Below are positions 8,390 through 16,609 of a stretch of 64,000 nt of DNA, one piece after another. The DNA is from Pseudomonas sp. S30. Lineage in GTDB: Bacteria > Pseudomonadota > Gammaproteobacteria > Pseudomonadales > Pseudomonadaceae. The notes beneath the pieces were generated by a model. That model was not told where the DNA came from. It was given only the letters and a program-made list of their open reading frames with translations, and ran no database searches. Every line of letters begins with the position of its first letter. The stretch's first letter is position 1. The stretch covers positions 46,716 through 110,715 of the forward strand of contig NZ_JACVTO010000019.1 of the NCBI RefSeq assembly GCF_016518545.1, given 5' to 3'. The position numbers and the translations under genes were made by a program.

Positions 8390-9236
8390 ACTCTGGGCGT
8401 AGCCCCTCGACCTGCCGCCCCGCTGGCGCCGGCGGCTGATCGAGGCCGGTGATATGGTGCAGCACCTGCGCGCGCACGCTGTGCAGGGCGGCTGCACTGC
8501 GCAGCCGCGGATGGGGCAGGTCCACGTCGACCACCGCCTTGATGCGTCCGGGACGTGGCTCCAGCACCACCACTCGGTCCGCCAGGTAGGTGGCCTCTTC
8601 GGCATCGTGGGTCACCAGCAGTACGGTGACCCCGGAGCGTGCCCTGATCACCAGCAGTTCGTCCTGCAACTGCTGGCGGGTCAGGGCGTCCAGCGCGCCG
8701 AACGGCTCGTCCAGCAGCAGCAAGCGCGGGCTGGCCACCAGTCCGCGGGCGATCGCCACGCGTTGCGCCATGCCACCGGACAGTTGGTGCGGGTAGGCGC
8801 TCTCGAACCCCGACAGCCCCACCAACTGCACGAATTCATGGACCTTGCGCGCCCGGTCGCCCTCGCTCAGCTTGTCATTGATCAGGCCCAGGGCGATGTT
8901 CTGCTCGACGCTCAGCCACGGAAACAGGCGGTGCTCCTGGAAGACGATGCCCCGCTCGCTGCCGATGCCCGTGACGAGCTGGCCGTCGATGTGGATGCTG
9001 CCGCTGTAGTCGCCGTCCAGCCCGACCAGCAAGCGCAGCAGGGTGGATTTGCCGCAGCCCGAAGCGCCGACGATGGCGATGAGCTCGCCTTCTTCGATCG
9101 ACAGGTCGAAGCCACGCAGGGCCTCGAACGGCTGGCCGTCGACGTGGAAGACCTTGCCGACATCGTCGAAGCGGACCAGTGGCGTGGCGGCCTGCGTCGA
9201 AGTGCTCGAGGCGGGCGTGGCAGTGAAGGCGTTCAT
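8376..9236 (-). CDS. atsC: Sulfate-ester ABC transporter ATP-binding protein
   Basis: 286 residues, SsuB/TauB-type ATPase. Walker A GASGCGKS near residue 53, signature LSGGMAQR near 153, Walker B LLLLDEP, and the H-loop VTHDAEEA. The start at 9236 overlaps the permease stop as ATGA. Its 3' end overlaps the convergent toxin gene by 14 bp. The naming follows the P. putida S-313 atsRBC sulfate-ester importer, supported by the neighbouring atsK, LysR regulator and arylsulfotransferase. It would energise uptake of alkyl or aryl sulfate esters through AtsB. An SsuB-like sulfonate ATPase would look the same in isolation; context decides. Confidence 0.85.
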   Translation of the reverse strand: MNAFTATPASSTSTQAATPLVRFDDVGKVFHVDGQPFEALRGFDLSIEEGELIAIVGASGCGKSTLLRLLVGLDGDYSGSIHIDGQLVTGIGSERGIVFQEHRLFPWLSVEQNIALGLINDKLSEGDRARKVHEFVQLVGLSGFESAYPHQLSGGMAQRVAIARGLVASPRLLLLDEPFGALDALTRQQLQDELLVIRARSGVTVLLVTHDAEEATYLADRVVVLEPRPGRIKAVVDVDLPHPRLRSAAALHSVRAQVLHHITGLDQPPAPAGRQVEGLRPEFIAL

Positions 9237-10819
9237 GCGGTTCTCCAGCGCGTGGCGCGCGATTCGAGGTGTTGTCCAAGGCTGCCGAGCAGGGCGCCGA
9301 CCAGGCCGATCAACACCATGGCGGCCATCACCTGGTCCATGCGGAACAATTGCTGGGCCCCGAGCATGAGGCTGGCGATGCCGCCATCCGATGGCATGAA
9401 GTACTCGGCGCCGAGGGTGCCGAGCCAGGCGTAGATCAGCGCCAGGCGCAGGCCGGCGAAGATCGCTGGTGCTGCGCCTGGCAGCACCAGCAGGCGCAGG
9501 CGCTGGGGCAGGTTCAGCCGCAGCGCGCGCGCGGCTTCGCCCAGTTGCGGCGACAGGCCGCAGACGCCGCGCTGGGTGGCGATCATCAGCGGGAAGAACG
9601 CGGCCAGGCCGACGAACACCAGTTTCGAGGCTTCGCCCAGGCCGAACCAGGCGGTGAGCAGCGGCACCCAGGCGAACAGCGCCACCTGCCGCACGGCCGA
9701 CAGGCTCGGCCCGAGCAGGCGCTCGCCGGTGCGCGACAGCCCCAGCAGCAGCCCGGTGGCCAGGCCAGCGCAGCCGCCGAACAGCAGCCCGGCCAGGGTG
9801 CGCTGCAAGCTGCTGGCCATGGCCTGAGGCAGCGAGCCGTCCAGCAGGCCGGCGAACAGGCTGTGCACCACCTGCAGCGGTGAAGTGAGGACCGCGCTGT
9901 CCACCCAACCGAAGCTATTGCCCGCCTGCCACAGGGCCAGCAGCGCCAGCGGCAGCAGCAGGGACTGCCAGCGGCGCGTCGGGAGGCTGCGCCGATGCTC
10001 TGCCGTGGCGGGCTGCGGCCAGAACAGGCAGCGACGCTCCAGGCGCGAGAAGCCGTGCTCCAGAGTGGCGCCCACCCCGCCGATCAGCACGATGCAGACG
10101 AAGACCAGATCGAGCATGAACAGCTGGCGGCCCCACACCATCAGGTAGCCGATCCCTTCGCTGGAGGCCAGCAGTTCGACTGCCAGCAGGGCACTCCAGC
10201 CGGTGGCCAGGGCCTGGCGAACGCCCGCCAGGAACGCGGGCAGGGCAGCCGGCACCAGCAGCTGCCGAAACCGCACGGCGGGCGGCAGGCGCAGCACGGC
10301 GGCGGCCTCGCGCAACTTGGGTTGCGCATCGCGTACCCCGACCAGCGTGTGCAGCGTGACCGGCACGATCACCGCCTTGAGCAGCACCACCAGCTTGAGC
10401 CATTCGCCGATGCCGAAGAACAGCATGAACAGGGGAATCCAGGCCAGGGTCGGGATCTGCGCCAGGGCCAGGAAGGTGGGCAGCACCAGCGCCTGCGCAC
10501 GGCGGGAACCACCGAGCCAGATGCCGAGCAGCAGGCCGCTGGCGATGCCCGTGAGCAGGCCCCAGAACAGGCGTTGCAGACTTATCCACAGATGGCCCCA
10601 GAGTTCGCCTGCGCCGTACTCCAGCGCCGTCTGCCAGACCAGCGTGGGGGGTGGCAGGATCTGCTCGCTCATCCAGTGCCGCTCACTGGCCAGCCACCAC
10701 AGCAGTGCCACCGTGATAGGGACCAGCCAGGGCAGGGCGCGGTCCACCTGGGCTCGGGCGAATGGGCGCAGGTCGACACGCTGAGTGGAGTGACGCGTCG
10801 CGATCAGGCTATGGGTCAT
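9233..10819 (-). CDS. atsB: Sulfate-ester ABC transporter, fused double permease
   Basis: 528 residues, about twice the length of an SsuC/TauC permease. Two complete BPD-transp-1 modules stand in tandem: the first EAA-type loop is around LREAAAVLRLPPAVRFRQLL (about residues 172-191), the second around LGEAARALRLNLPQRLRLLV in the second half. About twelve membrane helices are visible. A fused permease means the transporter core can be one AtsB polypeptide with two AtsC subunits instead of a permease dimer. Divergent from atsR, coupled to atsC by a 4-bp overlap. The S-313 AtsB is, as I recall, of comparable large size. Confidence 0.85.
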   Translation of the reverse strand: MTHSLIATRHSTQRVDLRPFARAQVDRALPWLVPITVALLWWLASERHWMSEQILPPPTLVWQTALEYGAGELWGHLWISLQRLFWGLLTGIASGLLLGIWLGGSRRAQALVLPTFLALAQIPTLAWIPLFMLFFGIGEWLKLVVLLKAVIVPVTLHTLVGVRDAQPKLREAAAVLRLPPAVRFRQLLVPAALPAFLAGVRQALATGWSALLAVELLASSEGIGYLMVWGRQLFMLDLVFVCIVLIGGVGATLEHGFSRLERRCLFWPQPATAEHRRSLPTRRWQSLLLPLALLALWQAGNSFGWVDSAVLTSPLQVVHSLFAGLLDGSLPQAMASSLQRTLAGLLFGGCAGLATGLLLGLSRTGERLLGPSLSAVRQVALFAWVPLLTAWFGLGEASKLVFVGLAAFFPLMIATQRGVCGLSPQLGEAARALRLNLPQRLRLLVLPGAAPAIFAGLRLALIYAWLGTLGAEYFMPSDGGIASLMLGAQQLFRMDQVMAAMVLIGLVGALLGSLGQHLESRATRWRTA

Positions 10820-11120
10820 GGCGCCCTCGATTAAAATGCGCAGTGATTATTTCTTTAAGGAATAACAAATATCTGTATTCGTATATGTAGAAATAAGAGC
10901 ACGTCTCTGGCAGCGCCGGAAGTGCCTGAACATTGCGTTTCGCTCATATTTTTCATGCGCTCGATGCATGCCGGTGGCTAAGCCCCGTCCTTAGCGATTT
11001 ATAGCTATTTGTTATCTGCAAATGAGTTTTAAGTCTTTGCTGGTTATAGCGGACTTTGCCTAGCTTCCGATCACCGCGCCGGCCAACGACATCGCTGGCG
11101 GCCTGTCGAGGAGCTTTGTC
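10820..11120. promoter_or_regulatory. Divergent promoter region atsBC / atsRK
   Basis: 301 bp without a gene between two divergent sulfur-scavenging operons. It is markedly AT-rich around 10840-10910 and 10985-11030 compared with the flanks, as expected for promoters and for LysR-type (SftR, CysB) binding. I cannot assign a precise operator. AtsR is preceded by GAGGAGC at 11107-11113. Confidence 0.5.
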
Positions 11121-12170
11121 ATGAATACCGTATTGCGCCGCCTGCTCAGTCCATTGCTGGTGACCCTGCTGGGTGGTTTGCCCCTGGCCGCACCGGCCGC
11201 GGAGCCGGCGCCGCCGGAGGTGATCCGCATCGCCGTGCCGGACCTCAGCGCCGGCAATACGCCTAGCGGCGGCGGGGTCGTCGATGTGTTGCGCCACCAG
11301 CGACTGCTGGAGAACGCCTTCGCCAAGGATGGCATTCGTATCGACTGGCATTTCTTCAAAGGGGCGGGGCCGGCGGTCAACGAGGCCCTGGCCAACGGTC
11401 AGGCCGACTTCGCCTACCTGGGCGACCTGGCAGCGATCATCGGCAAGGCCAGCGGCCTGGACACCCACGTGCTGTCGGCCGGCGTGCGCGGTGTGAAGAG
11501 TTATCTGGGTGTGGTGCCAGGTTCGGGCATCCACCGTCTGGAGGACCTCAAGGGCAAGCGCGTGGCGGTGTTCCGCGGCACCGCCAACCAGCTGTCGTTC
11601 GCCAGCGCGCTGGCCAGCCAGGGGCTTTCCGAGCGCGACCTGAAGGTCATCAACCTGGATTTCAATGCCTCCAACGCGGCCCTGGCCGCCAGGCAGATCG
11701 ACGCCACCTGGGGCCTGTCGAACCTGCTGTCGTTGCGTGAGCGTGGCCTGGTGGAGCTGCCGGTGAACTCGCGTGATCTGCAAGGCGCCGGCAGTACCCA
11801 AGCCGTGCTGGTGGGCACGGGCGAGTTCATCGGCAAGTACCCTGAGCTGGTGCAGCGACTGGTCAGCGCCCAGCAACAGGCCGTGAACTGGCTGCGCGAC
11901 GAGCGCAACCGCGACGCCTACGTGGACCTCGTCGCCAGCACCGCCAGCTGGCCGCGCAGCGTGTTGCGCGACGATCTGGCCCAGGAAAACCTGTCCCACT
12001 ATTTCGATCCGCGCCTGGACAGCGAGTTCGTCGGCCTGCTGCAGCAGGGGGTCGACCTGGCTGCCCGCGAGCGGCTCATCCGGCGCAGCTTCCAGGTCTC
12101 TGACTGGATCGAGCCTCGGTTCATCGATACCGCCCTGCAACAGCAACAGGCCACCCAGGCCGCCCGCTGA
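11121..12170 (+). CDS. atsR: Periplasmic sulfate-ester-binding protein
   Basis: 349 residues, SsuA/NMT1-type solute-binding protein. The signal peptide spans residues 1-25 (LLSPLLVTLLGGLPLAAPAA then AEP). The mature protein shows the family pattern IRIAVPDLSAG, FKGAGPAVNEALANGQADFAYLGDLAAI (near residue 75-102) and LEDLKGKRVAVFRGTANQLSF. It would capture sulfate esters in the periplasm and deliver them to AtsB-AtsC. It is followed after 23 bp by atsK on the same strand and is divergent from atsBC, the arrangement of a split ABC transporter operon. Confidence 0.85.
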   Translation: MNTVLRRLLSPLLVTLLGGLPLAAPAAEPAPPEVIRIAVPDLSAGNTPSGGGVVDVLRHQRLLENAFAKDGIRIDWHFFKGAGPAVNEALANGQADFAYLGDLAAIIGKASGLDTHVLSAGVRGVKSYLGVVPGSGIHRLEDLKGKRVAVFRGTANQLSFASALASQGLSERDLKVINLDFNASNAALAARQIDATWGLSNLLSLRERGLVELPVNSRDLQGAGSTQAVLVGTGEFIGKYPELVQRLVSAQQQAVNWLRDERNRDAYVDLVASTASWPRSVLRDDLAQENLSHYFDPRLDSEFVGLLQQGVDLAARERLIRRSFQVSDWIEPRFIDTALQQQQATQAAR

Positions 12171-12193
12171 CCTCATCCCCAAGGAGTGACTCC

Positions 12194-13099
12194 ATGAGCA
12201 ATGCCGCATTGGCCGATGTGCCGCACACCGTCGAGCTGGATATCCAGCCGGTCGCCGGGCGTATCGGCGCCGAGATTCGCCACCTGAAGCTGTCCGCCGA
12301 TCTGGACCCTGCCACCGTGGACGCGTTGCAGGCGGCCCTGGTGCAGTACAAGGTGATTTTCCTGCGTGGTCAGACACACCTGGACGACCAGGCCCAGGAG
12401 GCGTTCGCCAAGCTGCTCGGCGAGCCGGTCGCCCACCCGACGGTGCCGGTGGTGGACGGTACGCGCTACCTGATGCAACTCGATGGCGCTGAAGGGCAGC
12501 GCGCCAATTCCTGGCACACCGACGTGACCTTCGTCGACGCCTACCCCAAGGCCTCCATTCTGCGTAGCGTGATCGCGCCGGCCTTCGGCGGCGATACGGT
12601 CTGGGCCAACACCGCCCGCGCCTACGAGGAACTGCCGCAGCCTCTGCGCGAACTGGCCGACAAGCTCTGGGCGGTGCACAGCAACGAGTACGACTATGCC
12701 GCCATCAAGCCGGACGTCGACCCGCAGCGCCTGGAACGTTACCGCCAGGTGTTCACCTCGACGGTGTACGAAACCGAGCACCCCGTGGTGCGGGTGCACC
12801 CGATCAGCGGCGAACGGGTGTTGCAGCTAGGGCATTTCGTCAAGCGCATCAAAGGCTATTCGCAAGCCGACTCCCATCATCTGTTCAATCTGCTGCAGGG
12901 GCATGTCACGCGCCTGGAGAACACCGTGCGCTGGCGCTGGCAGGCCGGTGACGTGGCGATCTGGGACAATCGCGCGACCCAGCACTACGCGGTGGACGAC
13001 TACGGCACCCAGCCCAGGGTGGTGCGTCGGGTCACGCTGGCCGGTGAAGTACCGCAAGGGGTGGACGGGCAGCTGAGCCGAACCACGCGAAAGGGCTAG
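12194..13099 (+). CDS. atsK: Fe(II)/2-oxoglutarate-dependent alkylsulfatase
   Basis: 301 residues, the same length as AtsK of P. putida S-313 and recognisably similar along its whole length. It oxidises the carbon next to the sulfate group of medium-chain alkyl sulfates, releasing an aldehyde and sulfate, with 2-oxoglutarate and O2 as cosubstrates. The facial triad is visible: WHTDVTF gives H108 and D110, and NRATQHYAVDDY gives the distal His near residue 264; the 2-oxoglutarate Arg lies in RVVRRVTLAG. Preceded by AAGGAG 8 bp upstream of the ATG. Cytoplasmic; acts after AtsRBC import. Confidence 0.93.
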   Translation: MSNAALADVPHTVELDIQPVAGRIGAEIRHLKLSADLDPATVDALQAALVQYKVIFLRGQTHLDDQAQEAFAKLLGEPVAHPTVPVVDGTRYLMQLDGAEGQRANSWHTDVTFVDAYPKASILRSVIAPAFGGDTVWANTARAYEELPQPLRELADKLWAVHSNEYDYAAIKPDVDPQRLERYRQVFTSTVYETEHPVVRVHPISGERVLQLGHFVKRIKGYSQADSHHLFNLLQGHVTRLENTVRWRWQAGDVAIWDNRATQHYAVDDYGTQPRVVRRVTLAGEVPQGVDGQLSRTTRKG

Positions 13100-13144
13100 C
13101 GCCCACCCCGCAGGCGCGGCGGTTCATACACGGGACCTCCAGCG

Positions 13145-14059
13145 CTACAACTCGGCGTCACAGGCGATCAGTTGGCGGACCAGGCCCTGGGCCAGCGGGG
13201 ACAAGCCGTACCCCACCCGGCTGACGATGCCGTAGCGGGTATGGCAGGCCTGGCGCTGCTCGGGCGTCAGGTCGACCGGCTCCAACGCCACCAGGCGGCC
13301 TTGCGCCTGATAGGGCTGCAGGTTGGCGCTGCAGGCGATGCCCAGCGTGTTCGACTGCATCACCACATTGAGCAACGCATAGCCGTGCTCGCATTCGACG
13401 CTGGGGACGAAGTCCTGGCGCTCGCTCATTTCACTGAGCACCTTGCGGATGTTCGGTGGGCGCAGGGTGGTCGCCATCGGGTAGTCGAACAGGTCGCGTG
13501 CATGCACGGCTTCTTGCTGCGTCAGGGGATGCCCGACACGGCAGCAGAAATACCAGCGCTGGGGCGTCAACAAATGCACGCGGTAGTCCGGGTCTGCCTC
13601 GAATTGACGCGTGTCGGCCACGAAGAATTCGATCTCCTCGGCCATCAGCCGATGGTTCAAGGCCTGCCAGTTATCCACTTGAAAGCAGGTCCGCGCTGCC
13701 GGGAACTCGCTGACGAAGCGCGCCACTGCGCGGGGGACCAGTCCTCCGGCCGGCGCTGGCCCGGAGCCGAAGCGCACGGTGCCGGTGGTCGCGCCGTTGA
13801 ACTGGTTGATCTCGTTGACCAGATTGCGTGCGCCATGCACCAGCCGCCGCGAGTGGTCCAGCACCAACTGGCCCTGACGGGTGGGCGCCAGCTCCTTGCT
13901 GGCGCGATCCACCAGACGGCAGCCGACGTTGTGCTCAAGGGTCTGGATGCTGCGGCTGAAGGCCGACTGCGACAGGTTCACCGCGGCCGCCGCGGCGACG
14001 AAGCTGCGGTGCTCGATGAGTGCGATGAAGTGCCGCAGCTGACGCAGATCGATATGCAT
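13145..14059 (-). CDS. sftR: LysR-type regulator of sulfate-ester genes
   Basis: 304 residues. LysR winged-helix N terminus (IDLRQLRHFIALIEHRSFVA, then AAAVNLSQSAFSRSIQTLE about residues 2-40) and a PBP-like effector domain. Divergent from the TonB receptor gene and downstream of atsK, the position expected of SftR, the activator of sulfate-ester genes described in P. putida S-313. LysR activators of sulfur scavenging usually respond to sulfate or to pathway intermediates. The symbol rests on context and family, not on alignment. Confidence 0.75.
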   Translation of the reverse strand: MHIDLRQLRHFIALIEHRSFVAAAAAVNLSQSAFSRSIQTLEHNVGCRLVDRASKELAPTRQGQLVLDHSRRLVHGARNLVNEINQFNGATTGTVRFGSGPAPAGGLVPRAVARFVSEFPAARTCFQVDNWQALNHRLMAEEIEFFVADTRQFEADPDYRVHLLTPQRWYFCCRVGHPLTQQEAVHARDLFDYPMATTLRPPNIRKVLSEMSERQDFVPSVECEHGYALLNVVMQSNTLGIACSANLQPYQAQGRLVALEPVDLTPEQRQACHTRYGIVSRVGYGLSPLAQGLVRQLIACDAEL

Positions 14060-14251
14060 TTTCTACATTGAAACCTTCGGTTAAATGCAATTGCCGACAA
14101 GAGCTGGGGACTTTATAAAGGCTCTTACTTATTCCACAAAATATAAAATTAAAATATTTATATTTCCTAAAAGAATATAAGCCCCGCTCATCGCGATTCG
14201 CTTCCGCCAACGGAAATGCTCGCCAGGGTCCATGCCTCAAGGAGCCTTTGC
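14060..14251. promoter_or_regulatory. Divergent sftR / sftP promoter region
   Basis: A strongly AT-rich block (about 14110-14180) in an otherwise GC-rich locus lies between the divergent regulator and receptor genes, the usual place for LysR autoregulation and activation. A good Shine-Dalgarno, AAGGAG at 14239-14244, precedes the receptor start at 14252. Confidence 0.5.
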
Positions 14252-16591
14252 ATGTCGCGAATTTCACGCTGGTCAGCGCGCACCTCGCTGTTCACCCTCC
14301 AACCCCTGGCCGCGAGCATGCTGCTGGCGACCAGTGGCCCGACCTGGGCCGACCCGGTCGCCGTCGGGGACGCCACCAGCGCCCAGGCCGATGCCAGGCT
14401 CGGCACCGTCACGGTCAATGCCCGACGTCGCGAGGAAACCTCCCAGGACGTGCCGACGCCCATCAGCGTGCTGGACAGCCAGACCCTGGAAACCCAGCGC
14501 ATCTACCGCATCCAGGATCTGCAGCAGTTGGTGCCCAGTACCAACGTGGCCTATGTGCATGCGCGCCAGTCGAGCATCTCGATCCGCGGGCTGGGCAACA
14601 ACCCTGCCAGCGATGGCCTGGAGGGCAGCGTCGGGGTGTACCTGGACAACGTCTACCTGGGCCGTCCCGGCATGGCCGTGTTCGACCTGCTCGATGTCGA
14701 GCAACTCGAAGTGCTGCGTGGCCCGCAGGGCACGCTGTTCGGCAAGAACACCACCGCCGGGGTGCTGAACATCACCACGCGCAAACCGACCTTCCAGCGC
14801 GAGGGCAGCGTGCAGTCGTCCCTGGGCGAGGACGGCTACTGGCAGACCCAGGGCAGCTTTTCCGGACCCCTCACCGACACCCTCGCCGGACGTATCAGCG
14901 CCTACCGCACCGAGGACGATGGCTACGTGAAGAACATCCACGACGGGCACGATCTCAACGGCGGCAAGCGCCAGGGCTTTCGCACGCAGCTGCTGTTCAA
15001 GCCCAGCGACACCTTCAACCTGCGCTGGATCGGGGAATACAACGAGGAAGACTCCGACAACGGCATTCTCAGCCTGTACAGCACCGGTCCGACCATCAAC
15101 GGCGTCAATCGCTACGAGACCCTGGCGCGCCAGGCGGGTGCGACCCTGGTGTCGGGCAAGAAGCGCAAGGTCAATTTCGATGCCGACCAGATGGTCAAGG
15201 TGTTCCAGGGCGGCAGTTCGGTGGAGGCCAACTGGATCCTGCCCAACGACTTCACCCTCACCTCGATCACCGCCTACCGCTGGTGGGACTTCACCCCGCG
15301 CAACGACGACGGTCTGAACGTGCCAGCGGCCTACAACGCCGGCGTCTCGGTGCGTGACAAGCAGTATTCACAGGAACTGCGTCTGGCCTCGCCCACCGGT
15401 GGCGCGTTCGATTACGTACTGGGCGCCTATTACTTCAAGCAGGACCTGGACAACCGCTCCTTCACCTATTACGGCCCGCAGGCCGATATCTGGAACGCCA
15501 CCCCCAGTGGCGCGCTGGCCGACGTCACCACCCTGGGCGATGGCCACATCGACACCGACAGCTATGCCCTGTTCGCCCAAGGCACCTGGCACCTGACCGA
15601 CCGCCTGGACTTCACCGCAGGGGTGCGTGGCACTTATGAAGAGAAGAACGCCTGGGTCACCCGCGATGCCCCGCTGGGCGGCGCGACGGTGACCGGTGCC
15701 GCCGCCACCGCTCGCCAGGGGCGGGTAGGGGCTTACGACTCGGGTGACCTGAGCCAGTACAGCTTCGCACCCTCCGGCCTGCTGAGCCTGAGCTACCGCT
15801 TCAACGACCAGGTGCTCGGCTACGCCAGCCTCTCCCATGGCGAGAAGTCCGGCGGGGTCAACCTGACCGTCGGCGCGGCGCCGCGTCTGGGCACCGACTC
15901 GCTGCAAGTGGGCACCGAGCGCATCAACAATGCCGAAATCGGGGTCAAGAGCACGCTGCTCGACGCGCGCCTGCTGCTCAACGCCAACCTGTTCTGGGCC
16001 CAGGTGCATGGCTACCAGGCCAACGTCTACGACCAGGTGAACCGCGTGCAATACCTGGCCAACGCCGGCAGCGTTCGCTCGCGGGGCCTGGAGCTGGAGG
16101 CCACGGCCCTGCCGTTGCGTGGATTGACCTTGAACCTCAACGGCTCGTGGAACGACGTGCGCTACACCGAGTACGACGACGCCCCGTGCGCCCCCGAGGT
16201 GAGCCTGGTCAATGCCGCAGCGACCTGCGACCTGTCCGGCCATCAAGTGGTCGGCGCCTCCAAGTACATCGCCAACTTCAACGCGCAGTACGCCTGGCAA
16301 CTGGCCGAGCGTGTCGAGCCCTATGTCACCGCCAGCTACGCCTTCCGCTCCCGGGCCGTGGGCACCATCGACGACTCGGCCTATGGGCAGATTCCCAGCT
16401 ACGCCCTGGTCAACCTGAGCGCCGGTGTGCGCCTGGACCAGGGAGACGGCGTGCTCGACCTGTCGCTGTGGGTGAAGAACGCCGGGGACAAGACCTACTT
16501 CACCAGCCTGTGGAATTCCGCCAACGGCGGCTATGCCGGCGTGTTGGGCACACCCCGCACCGTGGGCGCCACTGCCCGTTACGATTTCTGA
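14252..16591 (+). CDS. sftP: TonB-dependent outer-membrane receptor for sulfate esters
   Basis: 779 residues from the ATG at 14252 (AAGGAG 7 bp upstream). Signal peptide to about residue 34 (SMLLATSGPTWA). A plug domain starts near residue 50 with VTVNARRREETSQDVPTPIS, and ends with VEQLEVLRGPQGTLFGKNTT; the remainder is a 22-strand beta-barrel ending in the aromatic residue F (ATARYDF). The receptor would take sulfate esters across the outer membrane using TonB energy. It is followed by astA after 18 bp, hence co-transcribed. The symbol follows the S-313 TonB-like receptor; other TonB receptors could look alike. Confidence 0.8.
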   Translation: MSRISRWSARTSLFTLQPLAASMLLATSGPTWADPVAVGDATSAQADARLGTVTVNARRREETSQDVPTPISVLDSQTLETQRIYRIQDLQQLVPSTNVAYVHARQSSISIRGLGNNPASDGLEGSVGVYLDNVYLGRPGMAVFDLLDVEQLEVLRGPQGTLFGKNTTAGVLNITTRKPTFQREGSVQSSLGEDGYWQTQGSFSGPLTDTLAGRISAYRTEDDGYVKNIHDGHDLNGGKRQGFRTQLLFKPSDTFNLRWIGEYNEEDSDNGILSLYSTGPTINGVNRYETLARQAGATLVSGKKRKVNFDADQMVKVFQGGSSVEANWILPNDFTLTSITAYRWWDFTPRNDDGLNVPAAYNAGVSVRDKQYSQELRLASPTGGAFDYVLGAYYFKQDLDNRSFTYYGPQADIWNATPSGALADVTTLGDGHIDTDSYALFAQGTWHLTDRLDFTAGVRGTYEEKNAWVTRDAPLGGATVTGAAATARQGRVGAYDSGDLSQYSFAPSGLLSLSYRFNDQVLGYASLSHGEKSGGVNLTVGAAPRLGTDSLQVGTERINNAEIGVKSTLLDARLLLNANLFWAQVHGYQANVYDQVNRVQYLANAGSVRSRGLELEATALPLRGLTLNLNGSWNDVRYTEYDDAPCAPEVSLVNAAATCDLSGHQVVGASKYIANFNAQYAWQLAERVEPYVTASYAFRSRAVGTIDDSAYGQIPSYALVNLSAGVRLDQGDGVLDLSLWVKNAGDKTYFTSLWNSANGGYAGVLGTPRTVGATARYDF

Positions 16592-16609
16592 AAAAGAAGG
16601 AGCTCTGCC